Origin: Flavobacterium luteum
Lineage (GTDB): Bacteria > Bacteroidota > Bacteroidia > Flavobacteriales > Flavobacteriaceae
Direction of reading: 5' to 3'
Assembly: GCF_008806775.1 (NCBI RefSeq)
Contig: NZ_WAEM01000002.1
Location: 186,001 to 250,000, forward strand
DNA: 64,000 nucleotides
Both the position numbers and the translations under genes were made by a program. This document shows positions 33,735 to 44,634 of the stretch, piece after piece. Below the pieces are notes generated by a model that was given only the letters and a program-made list of their open reading frames with translations, did not search any database and was not told the DNA's origin. Each line of letters opens with the position of its first letter. The stretch's first letter is position 1.

Positions 33735-34010
33735 ATGGCTTTAAACATTAAACCGCTTTCAGACCGCGTTCTTATAGAGCCAGTGGCTGCTGAAACTAAA
33801 ACGGCTTCAGGTATTTTTATTCCTGACACAGCAAAAGAAAAACCTCAAAAGGGTACTGTTGTTGCAGTAGGAAATGGCACAAAAGACCATACCATGACTG
33901 TAAAAATTGGAGATTCTGTTTTGTATGGAAAATATGCTGGGACTGAACTAAAATTGGAAGGAAAAGATTATTTAATCATGCGTGAAGACGATATTTTAGC
34001 AATAATTTAA
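33735..34010 (+). CDS. groES: Co-chaperonin GroES
   Basis: 91 residues forming the lid of the GroEL cage. Family motifs: [13 protein letters not shown], a mobile loop [42 protein letters not shown] and the C-terminal [13 protein letters not shown]. Immediately followed by groEL, with a 65-base spacer that contains CCCGAGCGATAGCGAACGG. Confidence 0.97.
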   Translation: MALNIKPLSDRVLIEPVAAETKTASGIFIPDTAKEKPQKGTVVAVGNGTKDHTMTVKIGDSVLYGKYAGTELKLEGKDYLIMREDDILAII

Positions 34011-34063
34011 CTTTAAGCAATTAACTGAATTAACACCCGAGCGATAGCGAACGGATGAAATAA

Positions 34064-35704
<1,641 letters not shown>

Positions 35705-35727
35705 TTCTAAAATTCCAATGAAAAATT

Positions 35728-35767
35728 AAAATCCGTCTTGAAAAACTTTTCTTGACGGATTTTTTAT
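35728..35767. terminator. Terminator after groEL
   Basis: Stem AAAATCCGTC / GACGGATTTT around a 16-base loop that can pair further (TTGAAAA/TTTTCTT); T tract on the plus strand, A-rich on the other, so it may serve the convergent DedA gene too. Confidence 0.75.
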
Positions 35768-35770
35768 TTA

Positions 35771-36457
35771 TTATGCTTTATCCTGGGGGCTTTTCTTTAG
35801 TAACTTTATTACAACTGGAAAAGTAGAAATTAAAATAATTAATATTATAATTTTTTCGATATGATGTTTTAAATCAATATCAAATTTATTTAAAAACAAA
35901 CCATATAAATAATGTCCTGCGAAAATTAAAATAAAAGACCACAAAAAAGAACTCAATACATTATAGAACATAAACTTTTTTTTATCCATTGTAACAATTC
36001 CTGCTACAATTGGAGCAAAAGTTCTGAAGATAGGAAGAAACCGAGCAAAAATAATTGCCTTACCCCCATATTTTTCAAAGAAATCTTTAGATTGTAAAAG
36101 ATACTTTTTCTTAAACCAAAAGCTATCTTCTTTTTTAAATAAATAATAACCGCTTTTTGCACCAAACCAATACCCAACCATATTTCCTAGTATTCCAGCA
36201 ATAGCTACCAAAAGAGACAATAATGTAACAATTATAAAATCACTTTCAATAGCTGTTGTTACATTTTCTATTAAATCACGGCTGTAAATACCCGCTAAAA
36301 AAAGCAAACTATCTCCTGGTAGAAAAAAACCGGCAAAAAGTCCTGTCTCAGCAAAAATTATAAACAAAACAATATATAAACCTACTTGAATACCGCCAAT
36401 GGTAAACGTAATATAAAATTCAGGATTTAATAATTGTGTCCAATCAAAATTACTCAT
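35771..36457 (-). CDS. DedA family membrane protein
   Basis: 228 residues with about five hydrophobic helices. DedA motifs: ETGLFAGFFLPGDSLLFLAG near residue 35, GNMVGYWFGAKSGY, and FEKYGGKAIIFARFLPIFRT with the basic-aromatic pattern, followed by APIVAGI. DedA proteins are inner-membrane lipid scramblases or flippases (undecaprenyl-phosphate in studied cases). Transcribed alone, convergent with groEL. Confidence 0.9.
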   Translation of the reverse strand: MSNFDWTQLLNPEFYITFTIGGIQVGLYIVLFIIFAETGLFAGFFLPGDSLLFLAGIYSRDLIENVTTAIESDFIIVTLLSLLVAIAGILGNMVGYWFGAKSGYYLFKKEDSFWFKKKYLLQSKDFFEKYGGKAIIFARFLPIFRTFAPIVAGIVTMDKKKFMFYNVLSSFLWSFILIFAGHYLYGLFLNKFDIDLKHHIEKIIILIILISTFPVVIKLLKKSPQDKA

Positions 36458-36564
36458 AAATACGTGTTTGTTTGCTTTTCAGTGCGTGAAAGTATGAATA
36501 ATTTGGCTCAACAACAATTTATTGCTTTACTTTAAAGTTTTATTAACGGTTTAGGAATTTACAA

Positions 36565-36936
36565 TTATTGCCTATCATATTTACAACACGAATGAAGGTT
36601 ATCATAATCCTCATTTGTAGCTTTCACATCCTTAGTATCATGTCCTACTTTTGCAATCGCTTTTTTCACATCTAATACCGAACTTTTTTCCTCATTTAAA
36701 ATTAAACTCAACTCATGAGTTTCTATAGCCCATATAGCCGATTTAACTCCTGGAACAGAAAAAGCAGCTTTTTGAATTCGCTTTTGGCATTGCTCACAAT
36801 TGCCGTTAACTTCAAAAGTGTATTTGGCATTTTTATTCTTTTTAGCTACGCTCAATTCGGCTCCGCCTCGGGTTTCTTGCGCTTGAACTGAAAATCCAAT
36901 AAAAGTTACTAGCAGTATTAAAATTACATTTTTCAT
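36565..36936 (-). CDS. Secreted heavy-metal-associated (HMA) domain protein
   Basis: 123 residues: signal peptide (to about 19), then an HMA ferredoxin-like domain with the metal motif NCEQCQKR (Cys-x-x-Cys) and PGVKSAIWAIETHELSLIL. The tail HSCCKYDRQ adds a Cys-Cys pair and a histidine. Probably binds Cu(I) in the periplasm. It follows the TonB-dependent receptor gene by 54 bases in the same direction, so a joint role in copper handling is likely. Confidence 0.85.
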   Translation of the reverse strand: MKNVILILLVTFIGFSVQAQETRGGAELSVAKKNKNAKYTFEVNGNCEQCQKRIQKAAFSVPGVKSAIWAIETHELSLILNEEKSSVLDVKKAIAKVGHDTKDVKATNEDYDNLHSCCKYDRQ

Positions 36937-36990
36937 TTTTCTATTATTTTAAATATTAATTAATTTTTGATATTGAAATTAGTATTAACG

Positions 36991-39009
36991 TCATTTTATT
37001 TTAAACCTTAAACCCGCATAATACATTTGTCCAAAAATTGGTGCATATACAATTGACGCATCAAAATTTGGTCCAAAAGGATTATCACTGCCAAGAATCG
37101 CTTTTTCTTGTGTATAATTTCCTATGTTTTCTCCACCAACATATATTTCAAAGGTTGATGAAAAAGTTCTAGTAATTTGTGCATTCATTAACGAATAGGA
37201 GGAAGAAAAATCTGGTAATCTATCAACAATAGGATTTGAAGTTGTAATGGGCAATTGTTGTTGGCCAATCCAATTAAAAGTATAATCAAATTTCCATTGT
37301 TTCCCTTTGTTACCGATATGAGTTTCATACTCTAAATTGGCAAAAAAACGATTTCTAGCCAGAAGTGGTTTCTGGAAATTTCCTGAAATGTAATCTGTTT
37401 TCACATCATAAAATTTATATGCTGACCGCCAATTTAAGTGTTTAATTATTTCATAATTGAATTCAATTTGTAAGCTGTTAGCAAATGATTTTCCGTTCAA
37501 ATTATAAAACAACACTTGTTGTGGCGAATTCATAACATCTACAACTGCTTGGTTTTGAAAATCAGTTCTGTAAAAATCAAATCCAATATCAGCCCTTTTA
37601 CCTAAAAACAAAAAGTTTTGAGAAAAACTTATTCCGTAATTCCAAGCTATTTCAGGATTTAATCCGTAAATCTTTCCATTAGAATCTAAAATATCAAATG
37701 ATCTAGAACTAGCTAACAGCTGTTGATTTTCAGCAAAAATATTAGCCAATCGTTTTCCTCTTCCCGCAGAAAATCGTAAAACTCCCTTTTCCCAAGGATT
37801 GTATCTTACATGTAATCTCGGAGTAAGAAATGTTCCTAAACGATTGTGATTATCAATACGCCCACCAAGAATGACGCTAAAATTGTCGGTATTATCATAG
37901 GTATATTCAAAAAAAGCTCCAAAAGCATTGTCAATTCTGCTATAATCTTTGACATTTACAAACTCCTGGTATTTATCGTATGTAAAATTCAAACCCGTTG
38001 CAAATTTATGCATCGTATTACTAATAATAGAGTTGAAAATTAAATTTGAATAATAACTACTTTGCTTAATATTATATTGATTTAAACCAAAATACGACTG
38101 CTGATTGTGATTGTTAAACGCATTCTGAAAACCAACACTTTGGTATGGCATGTCTTTAAATACGTATCCTATTTTAGTAGAAACATCCAATCGTTCAGTA
38201 TTAATTTCGGAGCCCCAAAAATTAGTAGTCCTTTTATCTCTGTTAGGTTCAAATTGCAATTCTCCTGTTTGCTTTTGGTCGTTCATATAGCGAAAGTTAA
38301 TAAAACTTACCAAACCCTTATCGGCATTGTAGTACTGATAACGATTCATAACATTGATTTGTTTGGCTAACGGATTGTCTAAAAAACCATCTTCGTTTCT
38401 ATCCATTTTAGAAAGTCTTGTATTACCATGCAGAAACAAACTACTACTCCATTTATCGGAGATTTTAGTGTTGAAATGGGTGTTCAATTCAAAACGAGAA
38501 TCTGTAGAACCGTAGGCATTTAAGAAAAAAGGGGTATCATTTATTGGTTTGATGAGTTCTGCATTTATCTGACCCGAAATACTTTCGTAGCCATTTACAA
38601 CACTGCCCGCTCCTTTTGTAATTTGAATGCTTTCTACCCAAGTTCCGGGAGTAAAAGATAATCCGTAGGCTTGAGAAGCTCCGCGAACGGACGGAATATT
38701 CTCCTCAGTAATCATTAGATACGGACTTGTTAATCCGAGCATTTTTATTTGTTTTGTTCCTGTTAACGCATCCGAAAAATTAACATCAATAGACGGATTA
38801 GTTTCGAAACTTTCTGCAAGATTACAACATGCCGCTTTTAGTAATTCTTTGCTTGTAACAACTGTTGTGTTACTTGTTATTGTTTGCGACTTTTGAATTC
38901 CTTTACGCTTAGTTACCACTTTGACTTCCTCTAATTTTTCTTGATTCTCTTGAGAAAATGCATTAATCGAAAGTAAAGTCAGTATAAAAAGTATTACTGA
39001 TTTTTTCAT
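36991..39009 (-). CDS. TonB-dependent receptor, probably for copper
   Basis: 672 residues: signal peptide (about 1-20), then directly the plug domain (ELLKAACCNLAESFETNPSI; IKMLGLTSPYLMITEENIP; VNGYESISGQINAELIKP) and a 22-stranded barrel ending in an aromatic C-terminus (YAGLRFKIK). The N-terminal carboxypeptidase-regulatory-like domain common in Bacteroidota receptors is missing. A Cys-Cys pair sits in the plug (near 62-63). Flanked by an HMA protein and a HYC_CC_PP protein, hence the copper proposal; the substrate is inference. Confidence 0.88.
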   Translation of the reverse strand: MKKSVILFILTLLSINAFSQENQEKLEEVKVVTKRKGIQKSQTITSNTTVVTSKELLKAACCNLAESFETNPSIDVNFSDALTGTKQIKMLGLTSPYLMITEENIPSVRGASQAYGLSFTPGTWVESIQITKGAGSVVNGYESISGQINAELIKPINDTPFFLNAYGSTDSRFELNTHFNTKISDKWSSSLFLHGNTRLSKMDRNEDGFLDNPLAKQINVMNRYQYYNADKGLVSFINFRYMNDQKQTGELQFEPNRDKRTTNFWGSEINTERLDVSTKIGYVFKDMPYQSVGFQNAFNNHNQQSYFGLNQYNIKQSSYYSNLIFNSIISNTMHKFATGLNFTYDKYQEFVNVKDYSRIDNAFGAFFEYTYDNTDNFSVILGGRIDNHNRLGTFLTPRLHVRYNPWEKGVLRFSAGRGKRLANIFAENQQLLASSRSFDILDSNGKIYGLNPEIAWNYGISFSQNFLFLGKRADIGFDFYRTDFQNQAVVDVMNSPQQVLFYNLNGKSFANSLQIEFNYEIIKHLNWRSAYKFYDVKTDYISGNFQKPLLARNRFFANLEYETHIGNKGKQWKFDYTFNWIGQQQLPITTSNPIVDRLPDFSSSYSLMNAQITRTFSSTFEIYVGGENIGNYTQEKAILGSDNPFGPNFDASIVYAPIFGQMYYAGLRFKIK

Positions 39010-39086
39010 AAGAAATAGATTTTAATGATTATAAAAAAATAACGCCAAACCATAAAAAAAGGTTTGACTTTAAATAAACATTAAAA

Positions 39087-39491
39087 TCAGGCGTAAAAAA
39101 TATATTGGTGATACAACTTAAAGAGTGGCGGCGCATTTGCATCGCAATAATAAGATGTAATTTTTGAATTTTTGAAATTAGAAACAGAAGAGAAAACAAT
39201 TGGAATCCATTCTTTCATTGTAAATAAATAATCGGAATGAAAAGAAAACGCTTTTATAATTAAATTGTCTGATTTTTGTTGAAAACTAAAAACTTTGTCA
39301 GAACAACAACTATGCTTTTTTAGGGTAATTTTTTTGCAACATCCTTCTTCAAAATTTTGAGCAGGAATTGCTGTTTTTAAAGAAACTGAAGCAATATTTT
39401 TTCCACAATAATGTACATTAAATGCCAATCCTACATTAGAAACTAATAGGAAGAATGCAAGAACAATACTTATATGTTTTTTAAACTTCAT
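39087..39491 (-). CDS. HYC_CC_PP family secreted protein
   Basis: 134 residues: hydrophobic leader (about 7-24), then the family's spaced motifs HYCGKN (near 27), GCCKK (near 50), SCCSD (near 61) and a late PP in ANAPPLFKLYHQY. The cysteine/histidine pattern suggests periplasmic metal binding or a redox role. First gene of the copper-like set, 77 bases before the TonB receptor. The family has no established function as far as I know. Confidence 0.8.
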   Translation of the reverse strand: MKFKKHISIVLAFFLLVSNVGLAFNVHYCGKNIASVSLKTAIPAQNFEEGCCKKITLKKHSCCSDKVFSFQQKSDNLIIKAFSFHSDYLFTMKEWIPIVFSSVSNFKNSKITSYYCDANAPPLFKLYHQYIFYA

Positions 39492-39573
39492 TAAAACAAA
39501 GGTACGGAAAAGAAAAAAGGGTTGTATTAAAATGGTGTTATTTTTTGAAGTTTATTTTTTTAAAGAAAATAAA

Positions 39574-40017
39574 TTATTTGTTTTGTTTTTGATAAAAAAA
39601 TGCAGGTATAAATAGCAATAAAAATAATGGCTGTATCAGAAATCTTCTGATGTAAAATAAAATAAAATTATTTTCGTTGCCAGAGAAATGTAGCATTAGA
39701 AAAAAAGCTGTTATTAAAATGAGGTAAAAAATAAAATACAATATTGAGGTAAATTTTGTAAACTTTAAATCCGAAAAAAGAAAATATATAATTGCTAAGG
39801 AAAATATCGCATTTAAAAAATACCTAAAACTAATTCCTAAAAACAATTTAAATCCATTGTATTCAGGTACTGAAATCCTTAAATAATCTCCTTTAAAATA
39901 ATCTAAAAATGGATCATAAAAAAGTTCCTCTTCAAAGGCTCGAATTGCTACCAAAAACAATATGAGAAGTGAAACAAGAACTATTTTTAATTTATTATTA
40001 CGGATTCTTTCTAACAT
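39574..40017 (-). CDS. Exosortase F system-associated membrane protein
   Basis: 147 residues from the ATG at 40015-40017 (MLERIRNNKLKIVL). About five hydrophobic helices, with the conserved FEEELFYDPFLDYFKGDYL early and a C-terminal RRFLIQPLFLLLFIPAFFYQ. This matches my memory of the small protein always paired with exosortase XrtF. An upstream start to 40134 is rejected because it would run deep into xrtF. The gene overlaps the xrtF stop by 20 bases, so the two are translationally coupled. Confidence 0.8.
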   Translation of the reverse strand: MLERIRNNKLKIVLVSLLILFLVAIRAFEEELFYDPFLDYFKGDYLRISVPEYNGFKLFLGISFRYFLNAIFSLAIIYFLFSDLKFTKFTSILYFIFYLILITAFFLMLHFSGNENNFILFYIRRFLIQPLFLLLFIPAFFYQKQNK

Positions 40018-40594
40018 GCAACGAAAATTTATTAACCCAAATAACCCACAACCCAAACACAACACCATAAATAAATAAAGGAAAAACAACGCCATGCAAA
40101 AAATGTTCTTGTTTAGGATATTGTAACAAAGCAATACACAACAGTGCTATTCGGAATACATTTAAAACATGAATAAGGAAAAATCCTCCAATTATATACA
40201 ATACTGTATGAGTCCATTTTCCAGAAAACGCAACTATAAAAGCTGCAAAAAGAATCATTACACTTAGTGCATTACAACCTTCAACAACTCGAGCTACATA
40301 AATTTGGTTTAGTATTAATTTTACAGAAGCTTCATTTGTATGGGGTATAATACTAGAATCATAACCCAAAAACATCAAAACACAATTAACTTGATTCGCA
40401 ACAAGTTGCGTAAATTCGTCCACTTGAAAAAGAAATGCACTATCGAATTGATTCAAATAATATTGATACAAGAAAGTTACCACAACATAAACCAAGAAAA
40501 ACTTGATTAAAAAAATTAAAAAAGGTCGGTATTGTTCGAAATAGGTTTTCAATAATTTTTTTAACAAATTTAAATAAATTAATATAGTAAGCAA
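39998..40594 (-). CDS. xrtF: Exosortase XrtF
   Basis: Membrane protease-transpeptidase of the exosortase/archaeosortase family, thought to process proteins with a C-terminal sorting tail. 198 residues at most, about six to seven helices. The catalytic triad is present: Cys107 in VVEGCNALSV, Arg148 in NVFRIA and His167 in HFLHGVVFP (numbered from the first possible start). No ATG is available; TTG at 40594 or a later TTG (40567, MLKKLLKTYF) must be used, the later being closer to family length. The protein it processes is not evident in the window. Confidence 0.88.
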   Translation of the reverse strand: MLTILIYLNLLKKLLKTYFEQYRPFLIFLIKFFLVYVVVTFLYQYYLNQFDSAFLFQVDEFTQLVANQVNCVLMFLGYDSSIIPHTNEASVKLILNQIYVARVVEGCNALSVMILFAAFIVAFSGKWTHTVLYIIGGFFLIHVLNVFRIALLCIALLQYPKQEHFLHGVVFPLFIYGVVFGLWVIWVNKFSLHVRKNP

Positions 40595-40598
40595 ATAC

Positions 40599-40606
40599 TA
40601 CTTTTG
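40599..40606 (+). promoter_or_regulatory. -7 box of the GAF-domain gene
   Basis: TACTTTTG, matching TAnnTTTG, 18 bases before the ATG. No TTG at -33. Confidence 0.45.
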
Positions 40607-40624
40607 TTTAAAAAATAAACTCCT

Positions 40625-41080
40625 ATGTCATTTGAAATCTTAAAACCCAAAGTCACAGCCATTTTAATGCAAAACCATATTTCAAGAGACGAAAAATTAT
40701 TTGAAATATGTACCTTATTAAAAAATACTATTGATTACTACAATTGGGTGGGTTTTTATTTTAGAAATGGAGAAAAAGAGGAATTACTTCTTGGCCCTTA
40801 TGTTGGAGCTCCAACTGACCATACTGTAATTCCTTTCGGTAAAGGAATTTGTGGACAAGTAGCGGTTTCGAATCAGAATTTTGTAGTTCCTGATGTTTCG
40901 GATCAAGACAATTATATCTCCTGCAGTTTTACCGTAAAATCAGAAATTGTTGTTCCGCTATTTGTAAATGGAGCTAATATCGGACAAATTGATATTGATA
41001 GCCATGTGTTAAATCCATTTACCGAAGCTGACGAACGTTTTTTAGAGTTTGTGAATCAAGAGATTGCAAAGATGTTTTAG
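40625..41080 (+). CDS. GAF-domain protein, free methionine-(R)-sulfoxide reductase type
   Basis: 151 residues forming one GAF domain with the fRMsr pattern: NWVGFYFRNGEKEELLLGPY, then IPFGKGICGQVA, VVPDVSDQDNYISC and KSEIVVPLFVNG, ending IGQIDIDSHVLNPFTEADE. Two of the cysteines that act in fRMsr are present (Cys76 and Cys100); the usual third one before the IPFGKG motif is not (TDHTVIP there). It probably reduces free Met-R-sulfoxide through the remaining pair, though a sensing role cannot be excluded. Confidence 0.82.
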   Translation: MSFEILKPKVTAILMQNHISRDEKLFEICTLLKNTIDYYNWVGFYFRNGEKEELLLGPYVGAPTDHTVIPFGKGICGQVAVSNQNFVVPDVSDQDNYISCSFTVKSEIVVPLFVNGANIGQIDIDSHVLNPFTEADERFLEFVNQEIAKMF

Positions 41081-41136
41081 AAAAATCAATTAAAATTTCA
41101 CAAATTAATTATTAATAGTTTAAATAAATTTTTCTA

Positions 41137-41166
41137 TTGTAATTCTAAAAATAAAGATTACTTTTG
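41137..41166 (+). promoter_or_regulatory. Promoter of rpsO
   Basis: TTG (41137-41139), 19 bases, TACTTTTG (41159-41166): an ideal match to the Bacteroidota consensus, giving a leader of about 48 bases before rpsO. Confidence 0.75.
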
Positions 41167-41221
41167 CACCGTCTTACAATAGATGTATGACATACATAAT
41201 AATCATTTAAATAATATTAAA

Positions 41222-41491
41222 ATGTACTTAACTAAAGAAGTAAAAGCGGAAATTTTCGCTAAACACGGAGGAAAAGCAGAAAACACTGGAAAATCTGAAT
41301 CTCAAATTGCATTGTTTACATTCAGAATTTCGCACTTAACAGAACATTTGAAAAAAAATCGTCACGATTACAATACAGAACGTTCACTAGTATTGTTAGT
41401 AGGTAAAAGAAGAGCTTTGTTAGATTACTTGAAGAAAACAGAAATCAACAGATACCGTGAGATTATCAAAGAATTGAATATCAGAAAATAA
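41222..41491 (+). CDS. rpsO: 30S ribosomal protein S15
   Basis: 89 residues from the ATG at 41222 (MYLTKEVK); an upstream ATG at 41183 would add 13 residues not found in S15. Motifs FRISHLTEHLKKNRHDYNTE and LVLLVGKRRALLDYLKK contact 16S rRNA. The 5' leader may host S15 autoregulation as in other bacteria, though I see no clear structure. Followed by a terminator and then pnp, the classic rpsO-pnp order. Confidence 0.97.
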   Translation: MYLTKEVKAEIFAKHGGKAENTGKSESQIALFTFRISHLTEHLKKNRHDYNTERSLVLLVGKRRALLDYLKKTEINRYREIIKELNIRK

Positions 41492-41497
41492 TCAATA

Positions 41498-41525
41498 AAA
41501 AAGAGGTGCCCACGCGCCTCTTTTT
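41498..41525 (+). terminator. Terminator after rpsO
   Basis: Stem AAAAAGAGGTGC / GCGCCTCTTTTT with loop CCAC (one G-T pair), T tract on the plus strand. Confidence 0.85.
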
Positions 41526-41564
41526 GTTTTTATATAATTGCAGAAAAAAGTTTAGTTTTTCATT

Positions 41565-41610
41565 GGGTTTTAGACAACAACTACTACAAAAAACAACACA
41601 ACTAGAACCC
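41565..41610 (+). promoter_or_regulatory. Possible pnp leader hairpin
   Basis: GGGTTTTAG (41565-41573) pairs with CTAGAACCC (41602-41610), one G-T pair, enclosing 28 bases; it ends 27 bases before the pnp ATG. Enteric pnp mRNA is autoregulated through a leader stem, so a similar role is possible. Confidence 0.35.
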
Positions 41611-41636
41611 ATGTTTAACTGAAAAGGAAAAAATTT

Positions 41637-43787
41637 ATGATTCCACAATTATTTGTAGAAAAAATCGATTTAGGTGATGGAAGAAGCATCACAATCGAGA
41701 CAGGTCGTTTAGCGAAACAAGCTGACGGCTCTGTAGTAGTTAGAATTGGAAACACTGTTATTTTAGGAACAGTAGTGTCCTCAAGAAAAGCAAGTCCCGG
41801 TATCGATTTCTTACCATTAACGGTAGATTATCGCGAAAAATTTGCTGCAGCAGGACGTTTTCCTGGTGGTTTCTTCAAAAGAGAAGCACGTCCAAGTGAC
41901 AACGAAGTGCTAACAATGAGATTAGTTGACCGTGTATTACGTCCGCTTTTCCCAAGTGATTATCATGCAGAAGTGCAAGTGATGATCCAATTAATGTCAC
42001 ATGATGACAATGTTATGCCAGATGCATTAGCGGGATTAGCAGCTTCGGCAGCTTTAGCCTTGTCTGACATTCCATTTGAAACCTTAATTTCTGAAGCTAG
42101 AGTTGGAAGAATTGATGGGAGATTTATCATTAACCCTTCTCGTGCACAATTAGAATTGTCTGATATTGACATGATGATTGGTGCTTCTACTGATTCTATT
42201 GCGATGGTAGAAGGAGAAATGAAAGAGATTTCAGAAGCAGAAATGGTAGAAGCCATTAAATTTGCACACGAACATATCAAAAACCAAATTGCAGCTCAAG
42301 AGCGCTTACAAGCTGCTTTCGGCAAGAAAGAAGTTCGTACGTATGATCAAGAAAGAACAGACGAGGCTATTCACGCAAAAGTAAAAGCTGCTGCTTACGA
42401 TAAAATTTATGCTATTGCGAGCAAAGGTTCAGCTAAACAAGAACGTACAGCTTCATTTGCAGAAGTAAAAGAAGAAGTACGCGCCTTATTTACAGAAGAA
42501 GAATTGGCTACTGACGGCGATTTAGTTTCTAAATATTTTTACAAGGTAAATAAAGAAGCGGTTCGTAATGTAACTTTAGACTTAGGAACTCGTTTAGATG
42601 GAAGAAAAACAACAGAAATCAGACCTATCTGGTGTGAAGTAAATTACCTACCTTCAGTTCACGGTTCAGCATTATTTACACGTGGAGAAACTCAAGCATT
42701 GGCAACAGCAACTTTAGGAACATCTAGAGAAGCAAACCAAATTGATTCACCATCAGAACAAGGGGAAGAAAAATTCTATTTACACTATAATTTCCCGCCA
42801 TTTTCTACAGGAGAAGCTCGTCCGTTAAGAGGAACTTCAAGAAGAGAAGTTGGTCACGGAAACTTAGCGCAAAGAGCCTTGAAAAATATGATTCCTGCTG
42901 ATTGTCCTTATACGATTCGAGTGGTTTCTGAAGTTCTAGAATCTAATGGTTCGTCTTCTATGGCAACAGTTTGTGCTGGAACATTATCATTAATGGATGC
43001 TGGAATTCAAATGATTCGTCCTGTTTCTGGAATTGCAATGGGATTGATTACTGACGGTGATCGTTTTGCCGTTTTATCTGATATTCTTGGTGATGAAGAT
43101 CATTTAGGAGATATGGATTTCAAAGTAACTGGTACTTCTGAAGGAATTACAGCCTGTCAAATGGACATAAAAATTGACGGATTGAAATATGAAATCATGG
43201 AGCAAGCTTTGGCTCAAGCTCGTGACGGACGTTTACATATCTTAGGAAAATTAATAGAAACTCTTGCTCAACCAAATGCGGATGTTAAAGTTCATGCTCC
43301 AAAAATTATTATGCGTACTATTCCTGGTGCATTTATTGGTGCTTTGATTGGACCTGGTGGAAAAGTAATTCAAGAATTACAAAAAGCCACAGGTTGTACG
43401 ATTGTAATTAATGAAGTTGATGAACAAGGTGTTGTTGAAATTCTTGGAACAGATCCTGACGGAATTGCTAAAGTATTAGCAAAAATCGATTCAATCATTT
43501 TCAAACCACAAATGGGTGAAGCTTATGAAGTAAAAGTAATTAAAATGTTAGATTTTGGTGCTGTAGTAGAATATACTGATGCGCCAGGAAACGAAGTTTT
43601 ATTACACGTATCTGAATTGGCTTGGGAAAGAACAGAAAATGTTTCAGACGTTGTTAAAATGGGAGATGTATTTCAAGTGAAATATTTAGGCATCGATCCA
43701 AAAACTAGAAAAGAAAAAGTATCTAGAAAAGCACTTTTGCAACGTCCTGCTAGAGAAGAAAATAAAATTGTTCCTAAAGGAGAATAA
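41637..43787 (+). CDS. pnp: Polynucleotide phosphorylase
   Basis: 3'-5' phosphorolytic exoribonuclease of the RNA degradosome. 716 residues: two RNase PH domains (first with [20 protein letters not shown]; second, catalytic, with [20 protein letters not shown] and [20 protein letters not shown]), an alpha-helical middle, a KH domain with [13 protein letters not shown] and a C-terminal S1 domain ([15 protein letters not shown]). All as expected. An A/G-rich AAAAGGAAAAAA precedes the start rather than a true SD. Confidence 0.97.
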   Translation: MIPQLFVEKIDLGDGRSITIETGRLAKQADGSVVVRIGNTVILGTVVSSRKASPGIDFLPLTVDYREKFAAAGRFPGGFFKREARPSDNEVLTMRLVDRVLRPLFPSDYHAEVQVMIQLMSHDDNVMPDALAGLAASAALALSDIPFETLISEARVGRIDGRFIINPSRAQLELSDIDMMIGASTDSIAMVEGEMKEISEAEMVEAIKFAHEHIKNQIAAQERLQAAFGKKEVRTYDQERTDEAIHAKVKAAAYDKIYAIASKGSAKQERTASFAEVKEEVRALFTEEELATDGDLVSKYFYKVNKEAVRNVTLDLGTRLDGRKTTEIRPIWCEVNYLPSVHGSALFTRGETQALATATLGTSREANQIDSPSEQGEEKFYLHYNFPPFSTGEARPLRGTSRREVGHGNLAQRALKNMIPADCPYTIRVVSEVLESNGSSSMATVCAGTLSLMDAGIQMIRPVSGIAMGLITDGDRFAVLSDILGDEDHLGDMDFKVTGTSEGITACQMDIKIDGLKYEIMEQALAQARDGRLHILGKLIETLAQPNADVKVHAPKIIMRTIPGAFIGALIGPGGKVIQELQKATGCTIVINEVDEQGVVEILGTDPDGIAKVLAKIDSIIFKPQMGEAYEVKVIKMLDFGAVVEYTDAPGNEVLLHVSELAWERTENVSDVVKMGDVFQVKYLGIDPKTRKEKVSRKALLQRPAREENKIVPKGE

Positions 43788-43809
43788 ACTAGATTTAAAC
43801 TTTATAAAA

Positions 43810-43841
43810 ACCCGTTTCATTAGTTTGAAACGGGTCTTTTT
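43810..43841 (+). terminator. Terminator after pnp
   Basis: Perfect 10-bp stem ACCCGTTTCA / TGAAACGGGT with a 6-base loop, then CTTTTT. May serve both pnp and the convergent gene. Confidence 0.85.
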
Positions 43842-43843
43842 GT

Positions 43844-44530
43844 TTAAGATTTAAATTGCCAGTTCAAGAATGGTAATTTTCTTTTGCCGTTTGTATTCCA
43901 TAGCCCAAACTGCATTCCTCTTAAGTTTTTTGAATTATTGAACAAACCTATTTGAACACCGTAATGATTTCTTGAAACATTTGACAATGCTATTTGAACG
44001 CCATTACCATAATCAGTAATATTAGCAATTCCCGAAATACAAACACCATTAAATTTTCTTGTTCCAATAACGCTTCCATTAATAGACAATCCATTCAGTT
44101 CATTAATACCCGTGAGTATTGAAATATTAACACCATTAACACTGGCATTACTCATAAATCCACCGCTACTTATATTTAAGCCGTTAACTTTAAACATCGT
44201 CTGTTCATTTAAATCACTTAAAAAAGTATTTTTTAAAAGTTTATCATTTACACCTGCAAAAATTCCCTCAAATGGAATATTAATTCCAAAAGAAATAAGA
44301 GCTAGAGAAAGAGGACTCGCTTCTAAATTAACTCCATTAATAGTTTGTTGTTTGATTCTTGGACCATCATAGTGACCAACACCAAAAACAAAACCATTCA
44401 CTTTTCCAACTTTTGGTGACATAGGAGATAAACTAAAAACTCTAGTTTTTAACGGGGTTGATTGTAAGGCATCTTGCCCAAAACTTTTGATTGAAACCAG
44501 AACCAAAACCAATACTATAAAATTTTTCAT
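43844..44530 (-). CDS. Secreted protein with LA_2272-type surface repeats
   Basis: 228 residues with a signal peptide (to about 18, SIKSFGQ). From about residue 60 to the end it is built of short beta-helical units of the form xNGVxIxxxxx (NGVNLEAS, NGLNISSG, NGVNISIL, NGLSING, NGVCISG, NGVQIAL, YGVQIGLFNNS, RGMQFGLWN), ending LPFLNWQFK. This resembles the LA_2272 family surface repeat. Probably an exported or outer-membrane-associated beta-solenoid; function unknown. Divergent from a helix-turn-helix regulator that may control it. Confidence 0.75.
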   Translation of the reverse strand: MKNFIVLVLVLVSIKSFGQDALQSTPLKTRVFSLSPMSPKVGKVNGFVFGVGHYDGPRIKQQTINGVNLEASPLSLALISFGINIPFEGIFAGVNDKLLKNTFLSDLNEQTMFKVNGLNISSGGFMSNASVNGVNISILTGINELNGLSINGSVIGTRKFNGVCISGIANITDYGNGVQIALSNVSRNHYGVQIGLFNNSKNLRGMQFGLWNTNGKRKLPFLNWQFKS

Positions 44531-44587
44531 ATTTTTTTAAGTTTAAAATTACAGCACAAACATATTGCTATAATTACAAAATTATTG

Positions 44588-44629
44588 GCGATAAATAATT
44601 AATAAAATTTATATATTTGTGATTATCGC
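44588..44629. promoter_or_regulatory. Candidate operator between surface protein and regulator
   Basis: GCGATAA (44588-44594) and TTATCGC (44623-44629) are inverted arms flanking TATATTTG (44612-44619), a -7 box for the regulator gene, 15 bases before its ATG. Arms on both sides of the promoter suggest autoregulation. Confidence 0.4.
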
Positions 44630-44634
44630 AAATA

